A stretch of DNA of 64,000 nt from Saprospiraceae bacterium (GTDB lineage: Bacteria; Bacteroidota; Bacteroidia; Chitinophagales; Saprospiraceae). Below, in pieces: positions 53,439 to 63,176 of the stretch; position 1 is the stretch's first letter, and every line of letters starts with the position of its first letter. The stretch lies in assembly GCA_029262995.1 (NCBI GenBank), contig JAJCYH010000009.1:1-64000 (forward strand), written 5' to 3'. The notes under the pieces are model-generated. The model did no database searches, was not told the DNA's origin, and was given only the letters and a program-made list of their open reading frames with translations. A program made the position numbers and the translations under genes.

Positions 53439-53471
53439 AAAGCGATCTCAATAATTTGTGGTCGCTTTTTT
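53439..53471 (+). terminator. Intrinsic terminator of rplU-rpmA
   Basis: AAAGCGATC (53439-53447) pairs with GGTCGCTTT (53460-53468) over 9 bp with one G-T pair, with a 12-nt loop and a T-run through 53471. It lies 26 bp past the rpmA stop codon and overlaps the stop region of the convergent BatE-like gene. Confidence 0.8.
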
Positions 53472-54231
53472 ATATTAAGGAGATTGAAGATTCCTCAACC
53501 CAACCTTCTTCTTTATTCCTTAAACGTACTTTTACCCAATCATCTATCTTATCCAATACTTCTACATAAACACCCGCTTTTAAAGGTCTGACCTCATCTG
53601 ACCTTTCGTCGGCACCACTGTATAAATATCCTTCTACCATTAATATTCCTTTTGTTCTATTATACTGATGATAATCCGATGTCTTACCTAAGGAATAAGA
53701 CAATACAAATAAGAATAAAAAGAGGATCGAAAAAGAAACGACCTTCCTTTTATTCGGTCCATTCAAATTGCCATATAACCAAAAATACAAAGTGGTTATG
53801 GTCAAAAGTGAAAAAATAACCTGCAACAATAACCAAGAAAAAGAACTCACAGTTTGTGATAGTATATTCCAATACTTAATTGGCAAAAAGTCATCTATTT
53901 CAATTATATCTATTCCTGCAGCATTTCTAAATTCGTCCAATTTCGTTTTCACCATTTTATTATTAGGCTTCTCAAATTGAGCCTTTTGCATATATAAAAT
54001 AGCCTTATCGTATTCTCCAATTGCATTATGAGAAACGGCCAGATTATAGAACAATTCAAATGAAGTCCATCCTTCGTCTAGAATGCGATTGTAAACTATA
54101 ATAGCATTATTGTAATCCTGTGATCTATACAAATCATTGGCTTGAGTAAATTCAGAACTTGGCTCAAACTCCTGAGTCAAAGCCATGCTGTGAAAAACTA
54201 TTAATAGCCCAATAATTCTGAATAAGCTCAT
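53470..54231 (-). CDS. BatE-like TPR/SH3 protein
   Basis: 253 residues: signal peptide (about 1-19), TPR-like repeats (about 25-105: ANDLYRSQDYNNAIIVYNRIL and FYNLAVSHNAIGEYDKAILYMQKA), two membrane helices (about 128-175) and a C-terminal bacterial SH3 domain (about 190-250: YSGADERSDEVRPLKAGVYVEVLDKIDDWVKV). This is the architecture of BatE of the aerotolerance bat operon, but batA, batB, batC and batD are not adjacent. It overlaps the upstream OstA-like gene by 4 bp. A role in sensing or binding envelope components is inferred. Confidence 0.85.
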   Translation of the reverse strand: MSLFRIIGLLIVFHSMALTQEFEPSSEFTQANDLYRSQDYNNAIIVYNRILDEGWTSFELFYNLAVSHNAIGEYDKAILYMQKAQFEKPNNKMVKTKLDEFRNAAGIDIIEIDDFLPIKYWNILSQTVSSFSWLLLQVIFSLLTITTLYFWLYGNLNGPNKRKVVSFSILFLFLFVLSYSLGKTSDYHQYNRTKGILMVEGYLYSGADERSDEVRPLKAGVYVEVLDKIDDWVKVRLRNKEEGWVEESSISLI

Positions 54232-56141
54232 TCCTTTTTCTTTATACTTTTTTCAGAATCATTCGATATTTTTTTTCGAATTACCTTTTCTACTGCTGAT
54301 TCAAATTCATCCGCAGGCTCGGGCCTTTCACTGATTTCAGTTTTTGATCTAAAAACTTTTAACACATCCTTCCATACTCTAGGACGATTGGCTTCATGCC
54401 AAACGAAATTCTTCAGCTGAAATTGATCTTGTCTTGCCTTTTTCATCGGCGTCAATACTGACTCTGGCTCCGTATAGTATTTTACGTGTTTAAGTTCTTT
54501 AGCGGCAAAATAAAAAGTCATATGACTACAGATCGTATAGTTAGGCCCAACAAAAGCATTTTCATCATCTTTAATAAAATATATACTTTCAGAATTTCCT
54601 TTAACCACCATACGATCCAATTGATTACTATCAAGATAAGCATGTATATACCTGCCTTTAATCTGATTATAATACTCAGCACTTTCGTTAGAAATAATAA
54701 AAGCTTTATTTCTCGCTAGGATTTCTGAAATTTCATCATCCTTTATAACCAGTTGAATAGTGTCACCTGTAAATTGCGTGGTATCGGACCACACTATCGG
54801 TTGACCATAAAGATATATTGTTGAATCATTTTCAGAATAATACAAAGAGTCACATACCGCTTGTAAATCCGATTTATAAATTCTCACATTTCTGATGGCT
54901 TTCATGTAAGAGATACTGTCTTCCATTTTTACATTTATCAAAGTATCTGCACTGAAATAAATCGTATCCTCTTTAATTTTTTGTTTGATCAAAGGTCTTT
55001 GGCCATTATAGCTTACTGCTTTAAAATAACTGTCCTTCTTTTTATAGTAAAATAGCTCTCCCTCAATGCTTCTGTTATCAATAGTATCTAACCAAAAAGC
55101 TTCACCTCTTACCGTACCAAAATCAATAGAATCAATATAATTAATAGTATCACCCTTTAAGACTCCTTCATTCATATTAACCGTACTCCTGCCCTCTAGA
55201 AAAATATTCTTACTCTTTTGATGATAAATTATTTTGGGGCCTTCGATCAAACTGCCATCTCTTAAATAACTAGCATTACCTTCAAGAATCAACAACTTTT
55301 CTTTGTCATTTTGAGTGATTAATTCAGCCTTGGCTTCACTCAAACTATCTTTTATAAATGCATCTCCACTTAGTATCGTTACACTATCAATTCCAGAATA
55401 ATACATATTCTCAGCCTTAGCAAATTGATCGCCACTAAAGTAAACCGGAAAATCTGAAAAATATGCTCTCTTATCAAGAAGGTCATAAAACCCATCCTTT
55501 GCATATATCCTCTTTTTATTTTGTTCAATAAAACTTGGTGCAATAAAGTATGCCCTATCAATGTCTGTATCATACATCAATGAATCGGTCTTCATCTTAA
55601 AGTCTCCATCTATAATAGTTACATCATCATAGAAGAACGCTAGGTTGGACTTTACGTTATAATTAGCTCTTAAGCTGCTTAGATTCATGGTACCCTTTAC
55701 AAGTAGGCATGTATCATTAAAAATTGCATGCTTTGAATCCAAATTATAAATAAGTGATTCTGTAAATATTTGCTGTCCTCTCTTTTCTAACACAACACTC
55801 TCAAACATCTTTGCAATTTTATTATCTCCGTCATAGACCAAAGAATCAGAAAACATTTTGATCGAATCATTTTGGATGATTATAACATCACCAATAGCCG
55901 TCAATTGGTTCTTTTTGAGTACCGCTGAATCACAAAACATAAATATACTATCTTGAATCACCCGCACATTGCCTTGAAGATATTGAATGTGTTCCTTGTT
56001 TACTATCTTAGAGATTGACCTATCGGCATTCTCAATTATTACCTTTGATTTTTTTACAATTGTGTCCTGAGCAGATATGGCTTGAAGCCCTACCATGGTA
56101 ATAATCAGACTATAAAATATTTTTAGTAAAGTTCTTTGCAA
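54228..56141 (-). CDS. OstA-like (LptA/LptD N-terminal-like) protein
   Basis: 637 residues from the TTG at 56141, which lies 10 bp past the stop codon of the CAP gene and opens a signal peptide (QRTLLKIFYSLIITMVGLQAIS). An ATG far upstream, inside the CAP gene, gives an implausible lead and is rejected. Many beta-jellyroll repeats of the OstA type follow, with units such as YLQGNVRVIQDSIFMFCDSAVL, SLVYDGDNKIAKMFESVVL and KLLILEGNASYL. Such proteins bind LPS in the periplasm. With LptC at 36971-37582 the window encodes two parts of the LPS export route. The last 60 residues are rich in Lys and Glu. It is coupled to the BatE-like gene. Confidence 0.88.
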   Translation of the reverse strand: MQRTLLKIFYSLIITMVGLQAISAQDTIVKKSKVIIENADRSISKIVNKEHIQYLQGNVRVIQDSIFMFCDSAVLKKNQLTAIGDVIIIQNDSIKMFSDSLVYDGDNKIAKMFESVVLEKRGQQIFTESLIYNLDSKHAIFNDTCLLVKGTMNLSSLRANYNVKSNLAFFYDDVTIIDGDFKMKTDSLMYDTDIDRAYFIAPSFIEQNKKRIYAKDGFYDLLDKRAYFSDFPVYFSGDQFAKAENMYYSGIDSVTILSGDAFIKDSLSEAKAELITQNDKEKLLILEGNASYLRDGSLIEGPKIIYHQKSKNIFLEGRSTVNMNEGVLKGDTINYIDSIDFGTVRGEAFWLDTIDNRSIEGELFYYKKKDSYFKAVSYNGQRPLIKQKIKEDTIYFSADTLINVKMEDSISYMKAIRNVRIYKSDLQAVCDSLYYSENDSTIYLYGQPIVWSDTTQFTGDTIQLVIKDDEISEILARNKAFIISNESAEYYNQIKGRYIHAYLDSNQLDRMVVKGNSESIYFIKDDENAFVGPNYTICSHMTFYFAAKELKHVKYYTEPESVLTPMKKARQDQFQLKNFVWHEANRPRVWKDVLKVFRSKTEISERPEPADEFESAVEKVIRKKISNDSEKSIKKKE

Positions 56142-56151
56142 ATTATTTCTA

Positions 56152-56658
56152 TTAACCTTCTCTGTAATGAACACTTTTCCTAACCGTTTTTGGAGGCATT
56201 TTTGTTCCAAAATGCTGAACCCAATATTTGCCAAATTTAGATAATCCCATCTCTTTCATCCTTGGGTTCATAAGCATTCTGCAATGTGTTGGACTCTCAA
56301 GCCAATCAGTAAAAGCCTCATCGAAAGATTTTTGACCTTCTGCAAGGTTTTCTCCAGCATACATCCAATTATAACCCGCTTCATCCAAGCGCTGACCAAT
56401 ATCCATTCCCTCTTGAGATTTATGTGAAAAAAAATCATAGGACTCCATTTGCCTGGCATGTTGATAAGCTGTCTTTTCTAGTATAGTATTCCACTCTACA
56501 GGACCAACTGAATCCATATAAATCGATCCACATTGACAACCATTTAGCCTTAATCTGTTCATTTTCTCAACAATGTATTCCCGATCTATCTTGCTCTGGA
56601 AAATTGGAACATCAAAATGTATAATTAGTATACTTATAGCTATCAAAATTTTGATCAT
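56152..56658 (-). CDS. CAP-domain (SCP-like) extracellular protein
   Basis: 168 residues with a signal peptide (MIKILIAISILIIHFDV). The CAP core contains VEWNTILEKTAYQHARQMESYDFFSH (H and E residues of the CAP cavity), GENLAEGQKSFDEAFTDWLESPTHCRMLMNP and HFG. The four conserved cavity residues appear to be present. The CQCG pair near 41-43 and C126 may form a disulfide. Function of bacterial CAP proteins is mostly unknown; roles in lipid or peptidoglycan binding have been proposed. It heads a minus-strand run with the OstA-like and BatE-like genes. Confidence 0.88.
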   Translation of the reverse strand: MIKILIAISILIIHFDVPIFQSKIDREYIVEKMNRLRLNGCQCGSIYMDSVGPVEWNTILEKTAYQHARQMESYDFFSHKSQEGMDIGQRLDEAGYNWMYAGENLAEGQKSFDEAFTDWLESPTHCRMLMNPRMKEMGLSKFGKYWVQHFGTKMPPKTVRKSVHYREG

Positions 56659-56890
56659 AATTACTTTTCTATTATAATAACTTGGTAATCTTATGTGATA
56701 GTATTCTCATCACTGAATACAACGCTGTCAGATATCCATTTCTTCTGGAAATTTATATGAAAAAATCGTCCAATAAAAGTAAACCAATAAACACCAACAA
56801 TTGTATCATAATCTAATTTGTTCATTAATAACTGTATGAAGCTTTATCTTATTTCATTCAATATTTTATCATAAGATGCAGCGAACTGTC

Positions 56891-56917
56891 TTGAATATTG
56901 TAGAATGCGTAAATTTG
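56891..56917 (+). promoter_or_regulatory. Possible promoter of the FG-GAP/UnbV lipoprotein gene
   Basis: TAAATTTG (56910-56917) is an exact -7 box 26 bp before the ATG. TTG at 56891-56893 could be the -33 box, but the spacing is only 16 bp, shorter than usual. Confidence 0.4.
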
Positions 56918-56942
56918 AGTTTTGTTTTAAAATAATAGGTTT

Positions 56943-59900
56943 ATGCCAATACGCATTTTGAAATTTCTATGCTTCTCAGTAATACTGTCAATATTAGCTT
57001 GCTCAGAAGAAAAAACAAGCAATAATCCCAAGATTAATGAAGACTCATTAATGGAATTACTTTCTTCAGATTCTACTGGAATCACTTTCAATAATATTGT
57101 TGAAGAAAGAATAGACAGATCCTACCTGACATTTAATCCATTATATAATGGTGGTGGCGTAGCTCTTGGTGACATTAATAATGACAACCTTTTAGATATA
57201 TTATTCACGGGAAATGATGTGCAAGACAAGTTATATCTCAATAAAGGAAATTTTAAATTTGAGGATGTTAGTCAATCCTTAGGATTATTAGGTGACAAAG
57301 GATGGCACAATGGAGCTTCATTTGTTGACATAAACTGTGATGGATTATTAGATATTTATATCTGTAGAGGAGGAATTGAATCTGATGAAAATCTAAGAGA
57401 GAATTTGCTTTACATCAACGAAGGAAATTTACAATTCAGAGAAGAAGCCGAAAAGTTTGGTCTAAACGATAAAGGATATTCCTTTCATTCATCATTCTTT
57501 GATTTTGACAATGATGGTGACCTTGACGTGTACGTTATCAATCACCCAGATAGAAGTTTTCTAGATGCTCCAGCCTATAGAATGGGAGAACAAAATGCGT
57601 CTTGGTTTTGCAAAGATCACCTTTATAGGAATGATAATGGTCACTTTACTGACGTTTCAAAAGAATCTGGGATTTTTAATAATTATGGATTTGGGTTATC
57701 TGTCATAACAGCAGATCTTAATGATGATGGATTCCAAGATATTTTTGTTGGTAATGATTACAAACAAAGAGATTATATGTACATCAATAATGGAGATGGA
57801 AGTTTTACTGAATCTCTAAAGGATAAAACCATGCACATTTCATTATTTTCAATGGGTGCAGATTATGCGGATATAAATAATGATGGGCTTGAAGATCTGT
57901 TTGTTTCTGAAATGATGCCCGAAGATTATAAGAGGAGTAAAACCATGATGGCTGATATGTCCACAAAGAATTTTAATTCTATGGTCAGAAATGGTCTGTA
58001 TTATCAATATATGCACAATGTTCTACAGCTCAATATGGGCAATGGAATGTATAGTGAAATTGCTCAATTAACTGGAATCTCAAAAACCGATTGGAGTTGG
58101 TCTTGTTTTCTTTCTGATTTTGATAACGATGGAATGAGAGATTTATTTGTTTCAAATGGATATAGAAGGGATGTCTATGACAGGGATTCTCAGAAAGACA
58201 GAGAACAATATTTTAAAGAGAACAATGGACAATTAAATGACTTGAATACTTTTTTAAGTCTTACACCTGTTACCAAAACGGAAAATTTTATTTTTAAAAA
58301 TAAAGGAAATTTTAAATTTGAGAAAAAAATAAGCTCTTGGGGTTTTAATCAAAAGAGTTTTTCTAATGGCGCATCTGTTGGCGATCTTGATAATGATGGT
58401 GATTTAGATATAGTAGTAAATAATATAGAAGATCAGGCTTTTATTTATAGAAACAAGGCAGATAAACTAGATAATAACTATATAAAAATTAGATTATCTG
58501 GACCACAAAAAAATAAAAATGGTATCGGTGCTATAGCAAAAATCAAACACAATAATCAACAACAAATATTTCAACAAAAACTCACAAGGGGTTATTTAGC
58601 ATCTTCGGATCCAATAATTCATTTTGGTATAGGTAAATCAGAAATTATTGATGAAATTGAAGTAATCTGGTCAGATAAAAGATCAACTGTGGTAAAAAAT
58701 GTAAATGCCAACCAAGTCATTGATATAAACTATAAGGATCGAAATAAATTAACAGAAGAAAAAGCACAAATACCCTTCTTTAAAGATGTTACTGCAAACA
58801 AACTTGGCAATTTGGTTCATAAAGAAAATAATTTTGATGACTTCCGTTCTCAAGTATTGCTTCCGCATAAATTATCAAAACTTGGACCAGCATTATCAGT
58901 TGGTGATTTAAACAATGATGGTAAAGATGATTTTTACATAGGTGGAGCAAAAAAACAGGCAGCCAGAATCTATATCCAGACAATTGATGGGAAATTTAAA
59001 CTTCAAAATAACATTGCCTTCTTCAATGATTCCAATTTTGAAGATGTGGCTTCGTGCTTGTTTGACATAGATTCAGATGGTGATCTTGACATCTATGTTG
59101 TTAGTGGTGATACCCAGGATAAAGCAAATTCTACGTCGTATTTGGATAGATTATATTTAAATGATGGAACTGCTAATTACACCAGAAGCATTAATCAACT
59201 TCCAAAAATATTAAGTTCAGGATCATGTGTCGAAAAATGTGATTTTGATAATGATGGTGATCTTGATCTTTTCGTAGGAGGAAGAATAATACCTGATCAA
59301 TATCCCAAACCAGCTGACAGTCATTTATTAATGAATGATAACGGTACACTAATAGACGTAACAGAATCATACGCACCTTTTTTAAAAGAATTTGGAATGG
59401 TTAGTTCTGCAGTCTGGACAGACATCAATAAAGATGACTACATGGATCTGATTATTGTTGGAGAATGGATGCCTATCAAAGTATTAATAAACAAGAAATC
59501 AAAATTCGTAGACTCTTCCAACAAATACAAGCTCAAAAACACTAATGGTTGGTGGAATAAGATTATTGCTAAAGATTTAGACAATGATGGTGATGATGAT
59601 TATATAGTCGGTAACCTTGGTTTAAATTATAAATTTAAAGCTTCCAAAGAAAAACCATTTCAGATTTATAGTTCAGATTTTGATAATAATGGATCTTATG
59701 ACATTGTATTGGCAAAATATAATGGCAACGATCAAGTTCCTGTTAGAGGTAAACAATGTACCTCTGAACAGATGCCATTTGTTAATGAAAAATTTCCCAG
59801 CTATAATGCATTCGCTGATGCAACCCTTGGCCAAATTTTCGATTTGAATTCTAAGGAAGTATTACATTTAAGTGTAACACAATTTGCTAGTGTGATTCTT

Positions 59901-60242
59901 TGGAATAACGATAACAAGTTAAATCTAGAGGAACTACCAATTGAAGCTCAATTCTCAAGCACAAATGCAATATTAGTTGAAGACTTTGACAATGATAATA
60001 AACTAGAAGTTTTAATCGCAGGTAATATGTTTGACTCCGAAGTTGAAACAACCAGAGCGGACGCATCACTTGGCTTGTTAATGAAAGAATCCGAAAATAA
60101 TTCTTTTGAGATTATCCCAAATACTAAAAGTGGGCTTTTCCTAAAATATAATGTCAGAAATATTTCGAACATCAATATTTCTGGTAAAAATCATGTTCTT
60201 GTGGCTTGCAACAATGATCAATTAAGGTGTTTGAGTTATTAA
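56943..60242 (+). CDS. Very large FG-GAP/VCBS and ASPIC/UnbV-type surface lipoprotein
   Basis: 1099 residues. The lipobox is SILAC (C20). The body repeats FG-GAP/VCBS units with the calcium-type motif D-x-N-x-D-G-x-x-D (for example LGDINNDNLLDILFTGN, DFDNDGDLDVYVIN, DLNDDGFQDIFVGN, DFDNDGMRDLFVSN and DIDSDGDLDIYVVSGD). An ASPIC/UnbV module lies at about 515-595. Together they indicate a long beta-propeller chain that binds polysaccharide or protein at the cell surface with calcium. The downstream gene is a TonB receptor, so a joint role in capturing substrate is plausible; that is inference, since no SusD homologue is present. Confidence 0.9.
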   Translation: MPIRILKFLCFSVILSILACSEEKTSNNPKINEDSLMELLSSDSTGITFNNIVEERIDRSYLTFNPLYNGGGVALGDINNDNLLDILFTGNDVQDKLYLNKGNFKFEDVSQSLGLLGDKGWHNGASFVDINCDGLLDIYICRGGIESDENLRENLLYINEGNLQFREEAEKFGLNDKGYSFHSSFFDFDNDGDLDVYVINHPDRSFLDAPAYRMGEQNASWFCKDHLYRNDNGHFTDVSKESGIFNNYGFGLSVITADLNDDGFQDIFVGNDYKQRDYMYINNGDGSFTESLKDKTMHISLFSMGADYADINNDGLEDLFVSEMMPEDYKRSKTMMADMSTKNFNSMVRNGLYYQYMHNVLQLNMGNGMYSEIAQLTGISKTDWSWSCFLSDFDNDGMRDLFVSNGYRRDVYDRDSQKDREQYFKENNGQLNDLNTFLSLTPVTKTENFIFKNKGNFKFEKKISSWGFNQKSFSNGASVGDLDNDGDLDIVVNNIEDQAFIYRNKADKLDNNYIKIRLSGPQKNKNGIGAIAKIKHNNQQQIFQQKLTRGYLASSDPIIHFGIGKSEIIDEIEVIWSDKRSTVVKNVNANQVIDINYKDRNKLTEEKAQIPFFKDVTANKLGNLVHKENNFDDFRSQVLLPHKLSKLGPALSVGDLNNDGKDDFYIGGAKKQAARIYIQTIDGKFKLQNNIAFFNDSNFEDVASCLFDIDSDGDLDIYVVSGDTQDKANSTSYLDRLYLNDGTANYTRSINQLPKILSSGSCVEKCDFDNDGDLDLFVGGRIIPDQYPKPADSHLLMNDNGTLIDVTESYAPFLKEFGMVSSAVWTDINKDDYMDLIIVGEWMPIKVLINKKSKFVDSSNKYKLKNTNGWWNKIIAKDLDNDGDDDYIVGNLGLNYKFKASKEKPFQIYSSDFDNNGSYDIVLAKYNGNDQVPVRGKQCTSEQMPFVNEKFPSYNAFADATLGQIFDLNSKEVLHLSVTQFASVILWNNDNKLNLEELPIEAQFSSTNAILVEDFDNDNKLEVLIAGNMFDSEVETTRADASLGLLMKESENNSFEIIPNTKSGLFLKYNVRNISNINISGKNHVLVACNNDQLRCLSY

Positions 60243-60491
60243 ACATTTATCTGATAAAGTCATTAGTTGTTATTCTGACAAATAAAATTCTAATAATTTA
60301 ACTTGATTTTATAATGATTATAGATATTGAGTAAAGTCAATTTAAAACATAAAAACTTTGAACACCTTGCCCATGTGCTTTTTGCTTTAAAAACAGCCTA
60401 ATAGTCCAAGACTTGACAATTTACATTTCTGATCCTTAAACCTTATTCACTATTGAATGTTAACAATCTGTCAATATCATAAGAACATTTC

Positions 60492-60519
60492 TTTGTTGAT
60501 TTAATTAACCAAATCTTTG
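60492..60519 (+). promoter_or_regulatory. Probable promoter of the TonB-dependent receptor gene
   Basis: TTTG at 60492-60495 and AATCTTTG at 60512-60519 (one mismatch to TAnnTTTG), with 16 bp between them. The predicted transcription start is near 60526, about 11 nt before the ATG. The 294-bp gap before it holds no other recognisable feature. Confidence 0.5.
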
Positions 60520-60536
60520 TATCAAATACAAACTAC

Positions 60537-63176
60537 ATGTATAAGTTGGTCGTACTTGTTTTCGCAATACTTTTTTTAGGACTTTCGACTTCCTTCAGCC
60601 AAGCAATTCTTAATCAAAATAATGGCAAAATAAAATTTACTGGTACCGTTTTCGACGGTCAGTCAGGTAAAGGATTAGAATTCGCTACAGTTACTATACT
60701 AAATGCTCTTGATTCCACCATAGTAGACGGAACATTAAGTGAGGCTGGAGGTTTCTTCAGTTTAGAGACAAAAACCGGAGAATATCTAATTAAAATTGAG
60801 TTCATTTCATATGAAACAGTCTTATTAACACCGTTCTTAGGGGGTAAATCTGAAATTCATTTAGGAAGAATAACTTTAAATCCCGAAAGTAAAATATTAG
60901 AGGATATCGTCATTACTGCAGATAGATCAGAAACCGTTTTTGCCTTGGACAAAAGAGTTTTTACAGTTGGAAAAGATCTTGCAAATCGAGGAGGAACTGC
61001 TCAGGATATACTTGATAATGTACCCTCAGTTACTGTAGACATTGATGGTAACGTAAGCCTAAGAGGAAGTTCAGGTGTTAGAATATTAATAAATGGCAGA
61101 CCTTCTGGTCTTGTAGGTCTAGGCAATGCCAATGGATTAAGAACCATTTCCGCTAATATGATTGAAAAAGTAGAAGTTATTACCAATCCTTCTGCAAGAT
61201 ATGAAGCTGAGGGCATGGCAGGAATAATCAATATAATCCTTAAAAAGGATGAAGGTCAAGGATTTAATGGCTCTTTTGATATTATTGGTGGATATCCAGC
61301 AAGGAGCGGTGCTTCTGCTAATGTGAACTATAGAAAGAACAATATAAACTGGTTTGCCAACTATGGATTAAATTACAATGAAAATCCAGGTGGAGGATTT
61401 ACTATCCAAGATCAAGCATCAATAGATCCACTAACTGGACTAGACAAAAGACAGTTTACCTCTATAGATGGCAATCGCTTTAGAAAAAGTATATCTAATA
61501 GCTTAAGGTTTGGAGTAGATTACTTCTTTACAGAAAAAGACCAACTAACTGCCTCCTTTCTCTATAGGATATCTGATGATAATAATTCAAACACTATCAT
61601 TTACAAAGATTACATTGGAGATACAGGAGATTTTGATTTTACGCCTCTATGGAAAAGAGATATCTCTTTTCTAAAATCTATTGATTCTAGATCCTTTGCC
61701 AGAGAACTAAATGACGAATTGTTGTACAGTCAAAGCACAAGGACAGATATTGAATTTGAAGATGAAAGAAATCAAGAATACAAAGTCAATTATAAAAAAG
61801 AGTTTTCATCAAGAGAACATACCTTAAACACTAGCATTCAATTCTTTGAAAAATCAGAAACCGAAGGATCAGACCTGTTAAGTTTGTTCGATGATTCTCT
61901 GCCAGGATCTGAAAACCCCCTTAAACAGTTTTCAAATAATTCTGAAGGTGAAAAAACATGGTTATTTCAATTAGACTACATACATCCCCTAGGAGAAGAT
62001 CATAAATTCGAAGCAGGACTTAGAAGCTCTATAAGGCAAATAGACAATGATTATATTGTAGAAGAAGAGATCAATGGAGAACTAATACCACTTTCAGAAT
62101 TCACGAATAACTTCATTTATAATGAAGACATTCAGGCAGCCTATGGAATTTATGGCAATACTTTAGGCAAGTTTAGCTATCAGTTTGGTGTTCGGGCGGA
62201 ATACACCCTTATCAATACACGACTATTGTTGACCGAAGGAAACACAGATAACAAACGAGATTTTTTAAACTTATTTCCAAGTGGCTTTTTGAACTATAAT
62301 TTTACTGAAGCCAACGCCATTCAAGCAAGTTATAGCAGACGAATAAACAGACCAGGATTTTGGTCATTGAATCCATTTTTTACATTTTCAGATAATCGAA
62401 ATTTCTTCTCTGGAAACCCAAATGTCAATCCTGAGTTCACGGACTCATATGAGTTTGGACAAATAACTTATCAGGACGACTTTACATTTTCATCAAGCTT
62501 ATTTTACAGACATACGAAATCTTCAATTCAGAGAATAACTGTAGCCAACAAAAATGATGTAACTACATTAAGGGTGCCAATTAATATAGGCACCATGGAC
62601 GATTATGGTATTGATCTATCATCCTCCTATAGCGGTATTTCGTGGTTAAGAATCGATGGCAATTTTAATATATTCAAAAACAAACTAAGCTTGTCCCAGA
62701 TAGAAACTCAACAGGCAGTATTTAATTATTATCAAGGTGCAAGAAACTTTAAAGGGACAGAACAAGAATTTAATGATATCTATACCTACCAATTAAATGA
62801 AACTGATAATGTGACATGGAATGGTAGGCTTACATTTCGAATAACTATTTTTGATTCGGACCTTCAATTGCGATCAAATTATAGGGCTGGTCAACAAACA
62901 TCACAAGGACAGTCAGCTGGAATCGGTTCATTGGATATTGGATGGAGCAAGGATTTTCTAGAATCTAAAAACTTGACCTTAACTTTGAGTTTAAGGGATG
63001 TATTCAATAGCAGAAGAAGAGATGGCTTCACTTTGATTAACGACTTTTATAGACAGTCAGACTACCAATGGAGAAGCAGGGTAGCTTCTTTATCAGCAAG
63101 CTATAGAATCAATCAAAAGAAGAAAGGAGGTCCTCAGGGTAGTGGAGGTTTTGATGGAGGAGGAGGAGATTTCTAG
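60537..63176 (+). CDS. TonB-dependent receptor with carboxypeptidase-regulatory-like N-terminal domain
   Basis: 879 residues with a signal peptide (MYKLVVLVFAILFLGLSTSFSQ). An N-terminal carboxypeptidase-regulatory-like beta-sandwich (about 33-120: GTVFDGQSGKGLEFATVTIL) is followed by a plug domain (about 135-245: GGTAQDILDNVPSVTVDIDGNVSLRGSSGVRILINGRP, then NPSARYEAEGMAGIINIILKK). The rest is an outer-membrane beta-barrel of the OMP_b-brl_3 type, ending with a Gly-rich tail (GPQGSGGFDGGGGDF). The last strand is therefore not at the very C-terminus. It imports an unknown ligand using the proton gradient via TonB. It follows the FG-GAP lipoprotein gene by 294 bp. Confidence 0.93.
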   Translation: MYKLVVLVFAILFLGLSTSFSQAILNQNNGKIKFTGTVFDGQSGKGLEFATVTILNALDSTIVDGTLSEAGGFFSLETKTGEYLIKIEFISYETVLLTPFLGGKSEIHLGRITLNPESKILEDIVITADRSETVFALDKRVFTVGKDLANRGGTAQDILDNVPSVTVDIDGNVSLRGSSGVRILINGRPSGLVGLGNANGLRTISANMIEKVEVITNPSARYEAEGMAGIINIILKKDEGQGFNGSFDIIGGYPARSGASANVNYRKNNINWFANYGLNYNENPGGGFTIQDQASIDPLTGLDKRQFTSIDGNRFRKSISNSLRFGVDYFFTEKDQLTASFLYRISDDNNSNTIIYKDYIGDTGDFDFTPLWKRDISFLKSIDSRSFARELNDELLYSQSTRTDIEFEDERNQEYKVNYKKEFSSREHTLNTSIQFFEKSETEGSDLLSLFDDSLPGSENPLKQFSNNSEGEKTWLFQLDYIHPLGEDHKFEAGLRSSIRQIDNDYIVEEEINGELIPLSEFTNNFIYNEDIQAAYGIYGNTLGKFSYQFGVRAEYTLINTRLLLTEGNTDNKRDFLNLFPSGFLNYNFTEANAIQASYSRRINRPGFWSLNPFFTFSDNRNFFSGNPNVNPEFTDSYEFGQITYQDDFTFSSSLFYRHTKSSIQRITVANKNDVTTLRVPINIGTMDDYGIDLSSSYSGISWLRIDGNFNIFKNKLSLSQIETQQAVFNYYQGARNFKGTEQEFNDIYTYQLNETDNVTWNGRLTFRITIFDSDLQLRSNYRAGQQTSQGQSAGIGSLDIGWSKDFLESKNLTLTLSLRDVFNSRRRDGFTLINDFYRQSDYQWRSRVASLSASYRINQKKKGGPQGSGGFDGGGGDF

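Noticed and set aside
56142-56234. ATG start of the OstA-like gene inside the CAP gene
   Set aside because: It would give a 31-residue charged lead before the signal peptide and an 83-bp overlap. The TTG at 56141 just after the CAP stop is more consistent.
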